Source: Erodium maritimum (Eukaryota > Streptophyta > Magnoliopsida > Geraniales > Geraniaceae). From it: a stretch of DNA of 64,000 nt. Under the pieces are notes generated by a model. The model was not told the origin of the DNA and made no database searches. It worked only from the letters and a program-made list of their open reading frames with translations. The position numbers and the translations under genes are program-made. Below are positions 23,015 through 35,663 of the stretch, in pieces (the first letter of the stretch is position 1; every line of letters starts with the position of its first letter). Location of the stretch: positions 18,249,735 to 18,313,734 of the forward strand of contig OY997589.1 in assembly GCA_963921825.1 (NCBI GenBank). The letters run 5' to 3'.

Positions 23015-26000
23015 GTTACTTGAGATTCACCCGAGTGTATGCGTCCTGCGGGAGCATTACTTCGGTTCCCGATGATCTATGGTCCTTTGGGGGCATCTCC
23101 GAGAATCCCGACGATAAGCGTCCCTCAGGGATTGTTACCGGTAGCCCGATGCATGTGCCTCCTCTGGACCGAGGGAAAATCTGATATGACACGAGAACTC
23201 TTGTGGATCGGAGTATGGGATCCGATATGATACAAGAACCTATTCGTGGATCGGAGTATTGGGGAGTTGATCTGTTATTGTGACATTCACTTGATCCCAT
23301 CTTAGTAATTATTATATATTTATAGCGTTTTTCACTTATTCTCGTGAAATTGACCGTTATCTTTAAGAATGTGATATTGTTCTTATCTTGCCTATTTTAT
23401 AACATCATTTTGATTAAAAGTATTAATTGCAATTTGTGTTGTCGTACTAAGGCAGTTTTATTATTAAATTGGAGGTTAAACTGTTTATGATTTTCCCTAT
23501 TGAGCGTAAGCTCACCCCTATTTGTTTTATTGACTGTTTATACAGGCGTGCTTGATGAGTAATGGACTCGAGGCTCGGGAGCTTCTGGAGAGTCTGGGCA
23601 TTATGGTCTTAGAGACGTCTTTTTGATCAATGTAGTGAACCCCTTGTTTTACATATTCTTATGGAGCCTCGACTCTTAATTATGATTTGAAACATGTTAT
23701 TCAAGTATTATATCGGAACCTTTTGAGTATTTAATCGGTTTTATTTATTCTTTTGTTATTATTTAATTGTCAACTCAAGTCGCGTTTCGAGTCCGGCCAA
23801 AACCGGATTTGGGGCGTGGCAGAAGCTCTTCCTCGACCTCTAGCAGCTCTCACTGCAGCCCTTCCTCTGCCTCTCATCCCTCTCCCTCTTGATGAGCTTG
23901 CAGTAGCAGGATGTGGTTGTGAGGTTGATCCACCAACAAAAAACCTACCCTCTTGCATGAATCTTGTTCCTCTAGCTGCTCCCAATGAGGTGAAGGCTTG
24001 TTGTGGTATCAAAATTTTGGGGTCAGTTTTTGCATAACTCAAGGCATTTAATATAAATTTTGTATCATCCTTACCTGACTGTTTTGTTGGCTAAGATGGA
24101 GTTCCTGTTGTGCTAGGCCAACGGATGGTGGAGGTTATACTGGTTCAGGGTTTCGAGCACGCATCCTTCGAAGAGCTTCCTGCCTTTTGACTTCAATTTC
24201 CTCTTGGTTGCAGGTCTTCCTCCTTTTCTTCATTTTATTGACTACAACCTCTTGTCTTCTCTTATGAACCTAAGCCTCCTTATCAATACCATGTTGAGTA
24301 AACATAGAACAAGGTAGAGTAGTTGAGTTAACATAGAACAAGTTAGAGTAGCATCTTGCATGTACCTTAGATTGGTCAGTAGTTGGGTTCTGTTGACTTC
24401 TACCCTGAAAAACATATTACCAAAATTGATTACCCAAATTTATCACAAAAAAATTGATTGACAGAAATGATTAGACAAATTGAATAAAAAAAAATTATTA
24501 GACAAATTGATTACCTTAGCTTGCGTCTGTCTGGCCTTTCTTTGTGTGGAGGTTTCGCCATGGTCCTTTGCAGAGCATGTCCTTTGGTTGTGACCCTTTT
24601 GTTTGCATTTAGAGCACGTAACAGTTGTGCTCTTCTTGGTAGCTTTGTGAGGATTCTCACCCTTCTTGGTAGCTTTCTGATCCTTCTTGTGACTGTTACC
24701 AAGGGGTTTATGGACTATAGGTGGAGAAAGTTTTGGGTACCCTAAATCCCTTGGCCAATTTTCCCTACTAGGCACTGGTATAATGAAAGATGAGTACACT
24801 AGTTTATAAGTTCTAACATGTTAGTATTTGTGTATATATTTGTGAACTTCACCCCTCATGAAACTAATACATGCCACTCCATGGATACACGGTAAACCAT
24901 TCAATTGGAACTCTAAGCATGTACAACTTAGGGCCTTCAATTCAACTGTGAAAGTCCTGGTGTTATGTTTGACCTCAAATACACCAACACCACTAGATAG
25001 GATTGAACAAGACTTCCTACCCTCCTCCTTTAACTTAGCTAGGTCTTTAGCAATTGCTTTACAGATAACCCCATCGTACCCCTCATGTGAACTATGTCTC
25101 TTATAGAATAGCTCCATTAACTGTTTTTTAATTTCCTCTAGGAGTTCAAATATAGGCATATCCCTAGCATCAAGAATCTATTTGTTGAAGGACTCGGATA
25201 GGCTGTTTACCTGAACACTACTACAGGCCATAGTAGTGTAAAATAACTTACACCATCCACTAGGATCCTTCTCCTTCAGCCACTCATGGGCATCCTTATC
25301 TAGCAACTTCAGCTTCTTCATCCTCTCCTGATATTGTGTAGTTGACGCTGCCTTGGCACATAGCCACACCGCTCATTTGAGTTCCTCCCCTTTGAAGGTC
25401 GCCATGAAGTTGTCCACCAAATATCGAACACAGAACCTGTGCTCGACACCTTGCATCCAATCTTTGAACAGTTCAACCAATCCATGCATTAAAAGTTTGT
25501 AAACTGAAGTTATGGGAATGGTAGATGAATGGAACATAATTTGAAGTGTTAAATTAGAACCAGATAACCTTTTGTTTGTTAGAAATGATGACCCACCCAC
25601 GTAGTTCATTTGATCCATAATCATCGAAGAATTGCTCCAGGAACCACTACCATGATGCTTTGTTCTCTTGTTCGACCACAGAAAATGCTAGTGGTAGCAT
25701 GCCCTTGTTCCCGTCCCAACCAACGGCACTGAGTAGCACACCCCCAAAATATCCTTTTAGATGACATCCATCGATTCCTACGAGGGGTCTACACCCACCC
25801 AAGAATCCTCTCCTTTAAGCCTCATACCGTATATAAATCCTTCTGAAATGTGGCTTAGCATCTGGTTCATTTACCACATGAAGGTGTTCGATATCCACCT
25901 TTGTTGTGCTGTTCTCGTTTGTCCGGCGAACCTGAAATAGGGTGTGTCTATGTTAGAAGATGAATGCAAAAGGTAGGTAATTCATAGTAGAATTTAACAA

Positions 26001-28392
26001 CTCCTTACCATTTGGCATTATGTGTATAAATCTTCGTACTGCTTCGCCTTGTCCCCACCTAGAATTTCCTTATCCCTCCAGATGGTCCTATATGCTGTTT
26101 GTATATGAACATACACTTTAACGTCATTTAGGATCTTATTCTGCATCTCTTTGCCCTGCATATTTGGGCTTGTCATCACATCACTCAAGAACCTGCAAAC
26201 ACAAAGTCACAACCAATTAGTAGATAAACATTGTTGCAATTAAGCATTCAGTTCAACACAATTTAGTACATACACTCACCTTTTAGCTAGGTAATCAATG
26301 GTGCACTGTTGATCTTTTCTGATGACTCGCAGTTGTGCTTAGGCTTCCAATTCTTGATCTCCAGCATCACATTGTCTTTATCAGCGCTTGCGTAGTAGTA
26401 GAAAGGGCAGTCAAGTCCAGTGCATACAATACCAATCTTCTTGGTCTTGTTCCTTGTGAAATTGTAGTCAAACTCATGCTCCACAACATAAGCTTTCAAA
26501 AACAGCCTGCACACTTTGATGTTTGCAAATGTGGAATACAGACCTAATTCCACGCCCTCTAGGACTGAATCCTCGTCCCACATTTGCTGCCACCCTCTAT
26601 ACCTTATAGGTTCGGGTTCTTCTTCCTCTTCCTCATCTGGATCAAATAATCCTTCGGGTACTTCTACTCCTTCTGGTCCTTCTCCTGTTTTTGCTTCAGG
26701 TCCAGTTTCACCTTCAACTCCGTCTTCTGCGTCAGGTACTTCAAAATCCTCATTTATCTCCACAGCTTGTTCCTCCATAACTGATTTCCCTTTCCTCACC
26801 CTCTCATCCTCCCTAGCCCTCTCAGCCTCCTCATTTATTGATTTCTCCATTGCCTCTCTCAACCAATCTTCGTCTTCCTCACTTTCAGGTTAAGGGTTAA
26901 GGTCATTTACGGGTTCAAGGTCATTTAAAGGCTCAGGGTCAGTTTCAGGTTGGGATTGAGGTTCCTCAGTTTTTGGATCATCATTTTCATCACTACTCTC
27001 TTCATCTGACTCAAGTTAATGAACAACAGTCACTTTCCTAAATTCACCCTTCATCTGCATTCTCTTAAACTTACTTGGGCTCACACATAGGTTACACTTT
27101 TTCTTCACCACACACTTCTCTATTGGTTTATATCTCTCATCCTTAACTGGTAATGATGACCACAACACATCACCCCTAGGGGAAACAACCCTAACAGACC
27201 CTATGGCAGCACCCACATACATTCGTATTGATACAATTTCAGGGTATGTGTCGAACATTTCAACAAAATCCTTATCACCCTCAATTACCTTAAACCAAGC
27301 TTCCTCCCAATGATTTCCAATATGACAACCAAGGACTTTCCAGAACATTAATGAATTTGGTGGGCATCCTAAATTAGCTATTAGTTTCTAAAACCTAAAA
27401 TATGCACACTGCTCTTGTGGAAGTACCACAAATTCAGTGTTGCCTCCCTCATATTGGGTGAAATTCTCAGTTATCTCCCCCCATAGTGAATTTCAAACAT
27501 CTTATGTATGATTTCATCATGCTGATAAAGGAGGACAAATCACACACAACAAGCAACAAACAAGTAACACAATGTCAGGTACTTAGCATATCTAACACTT
27601 CATAAGAAAACCCCAAATTAATTTACCCAAAACCCCAAATTTGACAAAACCCTAATTTTTTTCATATCATATGTACTGCATTGACAGTGTAGAAGTTTCA
27701 GAGCATCCACAAAACCCCAATTCCTTTCAACACAGACCCAGATTAACCCAAACCCTAATTTCGTAACTTGAAAAACCCTAAAAATTTCAAATCCTAGCTG
27801 ACATTCAAAGGCATTGTGCTTTCATTTAAACTCACATTTATCGAAGAAAAACCCAAATCAAACCAATACAACCCTACACATTATTAATATCAGAAAACCC
27901 TAATTTTTAAACTTCACAAACCCTAAAAAATTTCAACCCACAAACAACAAACCAGTTTCAAATCGCATAAACAAGAGGGGTTTGTAGCACTTACAACATC
28001 TGCATCTTCGAACCCTTCATCTTCGTACATGTAACCACCGCTTTCCGAATCGGACTTCGAAGCTGAAACCATTGTTTAAGCTCAAAGCTCCCTCTTCTCT
28101 CTTGTCTCTTCTCCCTCGTCTCTTCATCTCCAGCAACACACGACTAAGCATTGTAAGGGTTCAGATGGGGTAAAGAAGCTTTAGTTTGTGATTTTTTAAA
28201 CGGAGGGTATTTTCGTCTTTCCAAACTGCACGGTCACAGACTGTTAACGGAAGGGGTTTTGGGTTAATAAATGAAACTTCAGGGTATGCATCAGTCAACT
28301 TTAAACTTCAGGGTATGCATCGGTTCAACGTGCATACTTAAGGGTATGCATTTGTAGTTTACCCTTAAGTTTATTAAACTAACTCCCTTAAA

Positions 28393-30330
28393 TCAATTTT
28401 GTGTACAAAGAAGAGTTTGCACAACTCTTGTACTCAAGGATGACCTAAATAGATCAAGGATTTTACTGCTAGCATTATAAGCACTTTCACTAAAAACTGA
28501 AGTATTAGGAATGAGTAGTATATCTCTAGCCATCCTAGAGAAAATAGGGAATCGAGGCGCATCAGCACCCCACCAAGAGAGTACATTAAAACCATCAATA
28601 TCATTAGCTCGATGCTCATTAAGATATGTTTTCAATTCATTTTGAAGAGCTCCAACATTTGAAGTATAATTTTTTTTAAATTTTCAAAACTACGGTGTTT
28701 AGATGGTTTGTCAACAACACTCATAGAACAGTTTGGTTGTGTTTGTGACTCATCAACACCATATTTTTTTTTTGTAATGTTCATACATATAATTGAGAGA
28801 TACTTTGATACATTGGGAAAGAGAAACACAATTTTTAGCCGAATACATGTCCTCTAAGATGTAATTGACATAACTCAACTTCTTTCGGGAATTAAAAATT
28901 GGTGCTAGGAACGTGAACATGTTCAACATTCCTAAATCCTGAAATATTTGTTGAACTTTTCATTCATCCTAAAAGACATGTTTCACATACTTAAATTATT
29001 ACCACCGAACCCATCTTTTATAAGTAAGTCAATGTCTGATATTTCATCCAATATTATGTTTGATGTTGCATATGATGATTTTGATATACGGACGGTTTCA
29101 TTAACAAAAGCCTCTAAAAACTTCATAGAGTTTTAATCACTTCCCAATCGTCTTTAGTAAGTCTCCTTAAATTTGACCTATCTTTTTTCCAAACTTTTGA
29201 TTCTAAATCAACATTAAAAGTTGTGTCTAAACAACTATATTGATGGAAAGCTTTCTCCAACCTATATGTTGAATGAAGCATAAGTCGGTTGAGTTCCACC
29301 TAGTAGAGACATCTACGGACAACAACCTTTTGGTTTGATAACCAGTTCGCTGACAAGCAATTTCGAACCTAGATAGTCTCATAAGGGAATGTTTGATAAA
29401 CCTAACACCAACCCTTATCCTATCAATATATCTATCTACTTCCTTAAGACCACCATTCACAATCAGGTTCAAGATGTGTGCTACACACCTCATATGCATG
29501 TATCTACCATCCAACAAATCACAACACAACATTTTCTTACGAAGTTGTACTCTCAGATACTCCATGGCATATTTATTAAGAGGAACATTATCAATTATTG
29601 CGACCATAATTTTTTTCCAGCCCCCATACACTTAAACAAGATTTAACAGCTCTCTCTCAATATCTTCCCATCTATAGGAAATGATTGGATAAAAGTTGAT
29701 ATTTTGTTTATGTAAAACTCATGCATCATCAATAAAATGTGTAGTTATGCACATCTGATTCAGTTGTTGGACATTTGTCCAAGAGTCCATTGTGAAAGAC
29801 ACTCTAAATTTTGACTTGCTGACATACTCAAACAACATTAGTTTTTTAGCTTCATATACCTTATATATATCCCTTATGATAGTATGCCTTGAGAGAATTA
29901 CAAACATAGGACAAAAAGTTTTGACAAAATCATGAATCTCTACTCCATCAACGAACCTAAAAGCACATTAATCAACAACGATCATTTTAGACAAGGCACT
30001 TCGACAAACTCGTTGATCGAAGTGCCAAGCTACTTGTTCACTCTTTTTACGCTTACCCACCTTGACAAAACCTAATATTTTTTTTGAACAAGATCATGTT
30101 TTTTTAACTTTTCAGTGTTCTTTGGACAACTACTTTTATCTAACTTTAATGTATTAGAACCATTTTTAGAAGAATCGACAGGATAATTCTTAGGACAATA
30201 CTTACAAAATGACCTAAATTTATCACCTACTTCAACTAAATAATAAATGTTCCACACAACTACGTTTACAAGGTTTAAAAGGTTCAGTTATACATGAGGA
30301 TGCATTTGTTGCTGCATCATGACCACCTTG
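28393..30330 (-). pseudogene. hAT-family transposase, degenerate
   Basis: Order on the minus strand: a BED zinc-finger part (30257-30072: FCKYCPKNYPVDSSKNGS); a central part (29907-29719: FRVSFTMDSWTNVQQLNQMC); a part with MRCVAHILNLIVNGGLKEVD and STRWNST (29631-29227); and the C-terminal dimerisation domain (28635-28393: FNVLSWWGADAPRFPIFSRMARDIL, then a SE..FS-like block and the RSSLS block). All are hallmarks of plant hAT/RICESLEEPER-like transposases. Frames shift between blocks and several stops intervene, so it is dead. The MULE inserted about 20 bp past its stop codon. The element's own TIRs and 8-bp TSD were not identified. Confidence 0.88.
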
Positions 30331-30489
30331 CACAATAACAACATCTCCCTCACCTCCGGTAACAATACTTTTACTTGCTCTTGAACCGACCACTTGGAAT
30401 AACTAGTTGAGGCTACTAGTCTTAGTGCCCTTAGTTCAATTGTAAATGTCCAAATGTATATATCACCGTTAGCAATAAAATTAAAGCGT

Positions 30490-32089
30490 ATTTATATTAC
30501 TTATGTGTTGGAGTAATATATCGATGTTTGTTCTGATCTATGTCCATCATGCGAATAGAACCATAGATCGAGATATATCACACTCGATAGGTCCCTAGTT
30601 GACAAAGTTTCACTAGAAGCGACTAGTGTGAAATATGACTCTTTATGGCTTACGTTCTATTAGGCATTAGAATGGGATTCCGGAGTTTGATCATAGATAT
30701 CGTGTGGGACATGATATTGGACGGCCCGCCCTAAATATGTGCCATATATTAAGTCATGAACATATTTAGTGTCGTAGCTTGTCATGTATCCTTAGACCAA
30801 GGAGTCTTTGTGATCGCTATGCAGTAAACAACTGAGTTTAACTTGAGCCTAACGTTGTCCGTAACATGGATTCCATAACGACCAGGATTGGCTTGGGCAC
30901 AAATTGAAACTGCATGAGTGACACTAAAGGCGGCTAAGGGATTTATCCCTCATACTGAGGTATGATAAAGATATCAGTTCTCGGCCGCTTGATCGAGAGT
31001 GACTGAAAGAATAGCATGGTCATGCACATGATATTGGGCAGCATATACTCATTCATCTCACATATCAATGAACAATGATTGAGAATAATTAGGATGACAG
31101 CTCTATGCCTTATCTCAAACAGGATATCGGAGATAAAAGGTAGTGACATAAACGATAGAAAGGTTAGAATCGACTAGGTCGATTCGTTATGTAGTGTCAG
31201 ACAATACTAAAGTCCCGTTAGTCGTCACTTATGTAGGATCAAGTAAAAAGGGATTTTACGTTGATCTACTGACATGCCTAAACCTAAGGGTCACACCGGA
31301 TGATGAAGCTCATTAACACATTTATGGAGAATGGTCAAAAGGGAAGTTGTCTCGGGACATGACCAAAACTGGGTTTTGGATCATGTGCCTGTAAGTATTT
31401 AGGACATTACGGATCGAGACAAGTCTCAGAGTCTTGGGATTTATCGCGTCGGATAATGTTGGACATATCCGGGATCACGTCGGATCGGGACAAAGCTTGG
31501 AGTCACGGGACCTCATTGGGAATGGCCACAGGCCATCACCTGCGAGGCTCATGGACGATCCATGCCACCAAAGGCCCATGGAACTAATTAATTAAATCTT
31601 GATTAATTAGTACTAAGTAAGCAAGACTAGATTAAGGTGTTGGTGATTCACCACCAACTCTCATCTAATCTACATTATGCTTATCACCATCTTTGTCCTA
31701 TTTATTATTATTCTATTATATTGATGGGAAAAGATGACTTAAGAGTCATTCTTTCAACAAAATAAACACACAAAAAGAGAAAAACACCAACACTTTCTCT
31801 CTCCCATTGCAATTTCGGTTTTAGCATGTTCTTTCCCATATTGTTGTGTTCTTGAGTCCTCAAACTAGATAACTACATAACTTTGATTTCTTGAAGGATA
31901 CTTAGGCGTCTTGGAGACTAAAGTCAAATCATTCTTTATCCGGTGTTCTTGTTTTGATAAGAAATGGTGATTTCATTTTGTTTTGTGAATCTAATCGTGG
32001 TAGCTTTTCCTTGCATAGTCTAGAGTTTTATTTGTTTCCGCTACGATTATGTGTTCATACCCCCCATCGAAACCCAACAAAAGCTGTCA
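30490..32089 (+). mobile_element. Copia-type LTR (probably solo)
   Basis: The stretch shares its plan with the minus-strand LTR at 43743-45572: a GATTGGC..GGGCAC block (30881-30900), GGATGACAGCTCTATGCCTTAT (31092-31113) and a 3' end with TTTCCGCTACGATTATGTG then CCCAACA (32030-32089). After the end there is no primer-binding site. AAAGC follows the end at 32090-32094 and also precedes 30490, so a 5-bp duplication is possible, but the presumed start lacks its T. The left boundary is uncertain. It appears to be inserted upstream of the hAT coding region. Confidence 0.5.
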
Positions 32090-32759
32090 TAAGCCCTACA
32101 AACATTTATAAACACACAAAATTGTGAGTACTAGAACTAGTTTATTCCATTTCCTTAAAAAAATTATTTTGCATTTCTTATTCTCTTTTTATTTACTCTT
32201 ATTTTTCTCTCTCTATTAACCCTAAAAGGAGAGAGACCAATGTTTCTGCATTCTCTCTATTTCGGTATATTTTTTCTCCCTATTTAGTAGATGAAAATGC
32301 AAAAAAAAAAAAGTCAAACCCAGTTAGGTTCGCCAAAACAAAGCTCAAACTCAATTAGTTACCATGGTTTCCCTTTTTTTAGTTTAATTTCATCTACTTT
32401 TGGATGTAAAGTGACAAAAATACTTTTCTTTTTTTTCTTAAGTAGTTTCGTCATTCGGTTCAGTTGCCAGTGTGTGATATATGTGATCCCGCATCAAACA
32501 AAGCGATCTCAACACGTCAAAAATCAAGGATAAGCCTCCATCCAAATGCAATACCATTGAACAAGGATGTAATGAGCCAAATAAATTTTAACAGCATTGG
32601 CTGAGTAACACATCAACACAAATCCAAAGTTGAAAGACAAGAACCCAGGTCAATCAGTCTACACATTATGCCAGCTGACAATAATGTAATCCAACTCAAC
32701 CACCAATCCATAATAATCAAAATACCATCATTCCACAGAGCACAATTATCAAATTAACA
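32090..32759. other. Spacer between transposon remains and SCE1
   Basis: AT-rich DNA without a recognisable gene. An 80-codon plus-strand frame at 32291-32533 has no known domain. The right ~150-200 bases should be the 3' UTR of the minus-strand SCE1 gene, whose stop codon is at 32760-32762. Confidence 0.45.
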
Positions 32760-34679
32760 CTAGATAACTTGTGGGTAATTCTTAGCCTGCAGCCGAACCC
32801 TCTTCTTATACTCCACAGCATCCTGCGTCCAAATATGTTTTCACAATGAGCATTCGATAGTTGTATACCATTATACCAACATCCATGCTACTTGCAATGA
32901 AAGCCAAATATTGACTTATAATCTTCACAATTGAAATGCTTTCTGTAGTTACTTGGACTAATAACCACACAAGACAAGCATAATACTTATTCCTTCCCCA
33001 AATAAGTGTCCCACTTCCTAAAATAAGTGTCATGTTTTCTTAATTTGAAAACATGTTAGACATCACGAATCATCAGTAAGACAATAACACTTAATTTTAG
33101 CTTCAGGTGAGAGATAACACATGGAGAACACGATGGCATGCAGTGGAAAAGGAAACGCAAACTTTACAAATCCTTAATTATTGCTAAAACAAAACAAGAC
33201 CCTTATTTGGGACGGTGTGAGTAGTAATTCTCCATGGGTAGGATATCAGAGTTTGCAAGGAGAAACCGTACCTGGATAAAAAGGTGATAACCTTCAGTCT
33301 GGGCAGGATCAGCAGGGTTTGGCAGGTCCAACAGGTCTTGGATGCCAACAAGAATCTGCTTCACTGTAATGGCTGGCCTCCATCCCTGCGTAAGAACAGT
33401 AGTGTTAAGTGAATACACCAACATAGTTAATTTCTTTGTCAAAAAGCATTAAAAGTACATACGCTGTCCTCGTTGAGTATTGACAAGCAAACAGTTCCAG
33501 ACGGGTAGACATTGGGATGGAAAAATCCAGGAGGGAATTTACACTTGGGGGGCTTGCTGGGATAGTCTTCACTGAAATGGAGTGTCAGAGGATAGAAACC
33601 GTTTTCCCAATCAGTCTGCAGTAGCACAGGCGATCAATCAATAAAACCATTTAGTTTCCTCTTTTTACAATTTTATCTTTACAGCATAAGAGAACTCTAA
33701 TGGATAACCTATACAAACTGGAGCCCTACAATGAGCTGTCTAGTGAAAAGAGCACACCAGGATTCAACTACAATGGAAGATCAAAAGGGTGATGAACCAC
33801 AAAGTGAAAGTATCAATTCCCTTGTCATGGACAGGTAAGTGGTATGGGGGATTTGTAACCAATGTCATAGTTATAGAAAATCAGATAAAACTACTCAGAT
33901 ATCCAAAGTGAAATCAAAGCAAAACCTTGCAAGTTGCAAAATCGATCCTCCGTGAACCTAAACTCAATCAAACAAACAAAACCGTGGCGGTGTGACATCT
34001 TATCATGCATGATACTGCTCATCTAATCAGGCTACGTCAGGCAACCATTAGAACCAATTACTTTTTCAACCCACTAACACTACAAGTTACAACATAGTTG
34101 AGCTTGAGAAGATGTATACTTCCCCAATCCAACTTAATTAGTTGGATATAAGAGTCAATTCTAAAACACATTCTAGTAGCAGATTAAACTGTCCCGACTT
34201 GTGATCAGAGCATTGATAGTTTTAGCATTTATTAGCAGGAACAAATTGACTGGAAATGCCAAATAATTAATGTATATTCCGACAAAACATAATTAGAGCA
34301 TATATTACTAAGGAAACCGAACGATTACAGGTAAATCCCTTAACAACAGTGAGAGGTAAAGCCTAATTTATCAAATTGTATAATAATACACTCCACAACT
34401 AAAAAAATCTACGATAAATCGTAAAAATTGAAGAGCAGGACACACATACCCCGGCTTTACCAGGTATAATGCAGTTCCAGACCATCAAATTGACGTTTCC
34501 ATCAGTCAGCGTCTCGGGCCTGGCGACGAAACCCTGCATAAATTCAAACAAAAGGTAACAAAACCAGAGAAAACCTAGAACAGACGAATTGGAGCTTCAG
34601 AAAGTGTACGAACGTGTGGATGGTTCTTCCTCCAGGACTTCCGCTCCTCCGCAAGACGACCCCGTGCGATTCCAGACAT
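32760..34679 (-). CDS. SCE1: SUMO-conjugating enzyme SCE1 (UBC9)
   Basis: E2 enzyme that takes SUMO from the SAE1/SAE2 E1 as a thioester on a cysteine and passes it to lysines of target proteins, with or without an E3 such as SIZ1; acts mainly in the nucleus. Exons on the minus strand: 34679-34614, 34533-34450, 33615-33463, 33385-33272 and 32822-32760. Phases are all 0 and the protein is 159 aa (family usually ~160). The N terminus [18 protein letters not shown] is typical of UBC9. The catalytic cysteine is C93 in GTVCLSIL, preceded by the HPN motif in [29 protein letters not shown] and [15 protein letters not shown] follow. The C terminus ends NYPQVI, slightly unlike the usual YPxLV. Short exon 1 and the following 80-bp intron fit plant SCE1 genes. 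Introns are normal GT-AG and the gene looks intact. Confidence 0.96.
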
Positions 34680-35190
34680 GGCTCAAGTGCTCTTCCTTCG
34701 TCTTCCTCCTCTCCCCGACCGGCCTGTGTACAGTGCTTTTCTAGGGGCGGAGAAGAGAGAGATAGAGAGTCGTTTCGTGTTCTTGTTCCGATTCTACCCT
34801 CGTTTCTCGAATTCGATCGCTTTTTATTTAATGCGAAGCTTCCGAAACATAAACAAAATCGTACGGCCCAGATTTGATTGGGGTTTAGGTGCGGCTTAAC
34901 CGGCGTAGATTTGTCGTCACTTTATGTTCTTTTTTTTTCTTTTGATATTAGAGGAAAACAAAAGTCAACCAAAGTTATTTCCATATCCGCGTGAGAATCA
35001 CGCCACATGTCCCCGCACGTGATTCTGATCCGGCACGTGGTAGTTGGGCGGGCTGCTATTGGGCCCTCCATCTAGCAGCCACGACCATCATTTGGCCCAA
35101 GATATGGTATCGACTATCGACAGACATAGCATGGGGTTGAATAAAAAATTGGTCAAATTGATCCATTCAGAATAGTAATAAACCGTTGGG
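34680..35190. other. Upstream (promoter) region of SCE1
   Basis: The 5' UTR of SCE1 and its promoter are expected here on the minus strand. C/T-rich leader sequence lies close to the ATG on the minus strand. G-box and TGGGCC motifs are listed separately. The plus-strand 87-codon frame at 34614-34877 overlaps SCE1 exon 1 in antisense and is a shadow. From ~35100 the sequence becomes AT-rich and leads into the Copia LTR. Confidence 0.6.
35016..35066 (-). promoter_or_regulatory. Two G-boxes and a TGGGCC element upstream of SCE1
   Basis: CACGTG occurs at 35016-35021 and 35034-35039, 18 bp apart, and TTGGGCCC lies at 35059-35066. They are ~340-390 bp upstream of the SCE1 start. G-boxes are bound by bZIP and bHLH factors; TGGGCC/C motifs are frequent in promoters of housekeeping plant genes. 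Function here is inferred from motif and position only. Confidence 0.5.
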
Positions 35191-35663
35191 TGTTGTAAAT
35201 GTAATTAATGTAAAACTGAAGCTTCTGGTTTGGAAGTTGAAACTTGATTTCCAGATTCTACGGTAACTTAAGCAATCTCAATTTCTATATGTTTATAGAC
35301 TGTGAACTAACAAGAGTCTCTATGTTTATAGAGTATGAACTAATAAGAGCATCACAGTCATCTCGTCGGTTGCCGGCGAGATGACACGAAATATAATATT
35401 TAAATTACCTCGCCAGCTCACCGCCAGCGACGTCTGCAGTGGGTTACTGTTGCTGGCGAGGAGCCGCCGACGAGATGGAGGAAAAAACAATTAAAAAAAT
35501 GAAAAAAATTGCAACATAAACCCACAACTTTATTATAATTATACATATACCACACATACGATAATTAAAACACACTTAAACGATAATTATACATATAATT
35601 AGCACGCAGATGGTAAGTTAATACATAATTAAACGATATCTAATTTTATGACACGATCACGAT

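Larger units (their letters stand above)
18345..23821 (-). mobile_element. Large solo LTR (copy B), interrupted by an inverted solo LTR
   Basis: In minus orientation it starts TGCCACGCCCCAAATCCGG (from 23821) and ends GCGGGTTTTATA at 18345. The 5-bp duplication GAAGC lies at 18340-18344 and 23822-23826. Without the nested copy it is ~2.8 kb. It belongs to the same family as copies A, C and D. The half at 18430-19560 is GC-rich and differs from copy C, so the two are different subfamilies. It interrupts the last exon of the MULE transposase. The ORF-like frames in 18577-19457 lack known domains and are not called as genes. Confidence 0.88.
18279..28072 (-). pseudogene. MuDR-type (mudrA-like) MULE transposase, decayed and interrupted
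   Basis: The first exon is 28072-27995 (26 codons, donor GTAAGTGC). Recognisable parts in order: an N-terminal region near 27530-27016 (FEIHYGG and following), an acidic linker (26862-26600), a MuDR DNA-binding-type domain (26560-26290, ending KHNCES), the MULE transposase core (~25930-25370, with LVGIDGCHLKGYFGG and GMLPLAFSVVEQEN), a SWIM zinc finger (CTCLEFQLNGLPCIHGVAC, ~24960-24870), a CCHC knuckle (CSKCKQKGHNQRTC, ~24625) and a Gly/Arg-rich tail. The tail is cut by the solo LTR at 18345-23821; joining across the GAAGC duplication keeps the frame to a stop at 18279-18281. Several in-frame stops (in the W-W pair near 25655, after YEA near 25815, after DLYT near 26050) and a frameshift near 26310 make it non-functional. 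Confidence 0.88.
16321..28364. mobile_element. Two-gene Mutator-like element (MULE), 12 kb with nested insertions
   Basis: The left end starts GGGTAAACTACAAATGCATA and the right end is its inverted copy (ending TGTAGTTTACCC). After removing the TRIM, similarity between the ends extends ~115 bp, to about 16771 and 28248. The flanking 9-bp duplication TTAAGTTTA is exact at 16312-16320 and 28365-28373. Between the ends lie a plus-strand GRF zinc-finger gene (16942-17689) and a minus-strand MuDR-type transposase pseudogene (28072-18279), convergently arranged. Without the nested TRIM and solo LTRs the element would be ~6.2 kb. It is inserted close to the 3' end of a hAT transposase. Confidence 0.93.
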
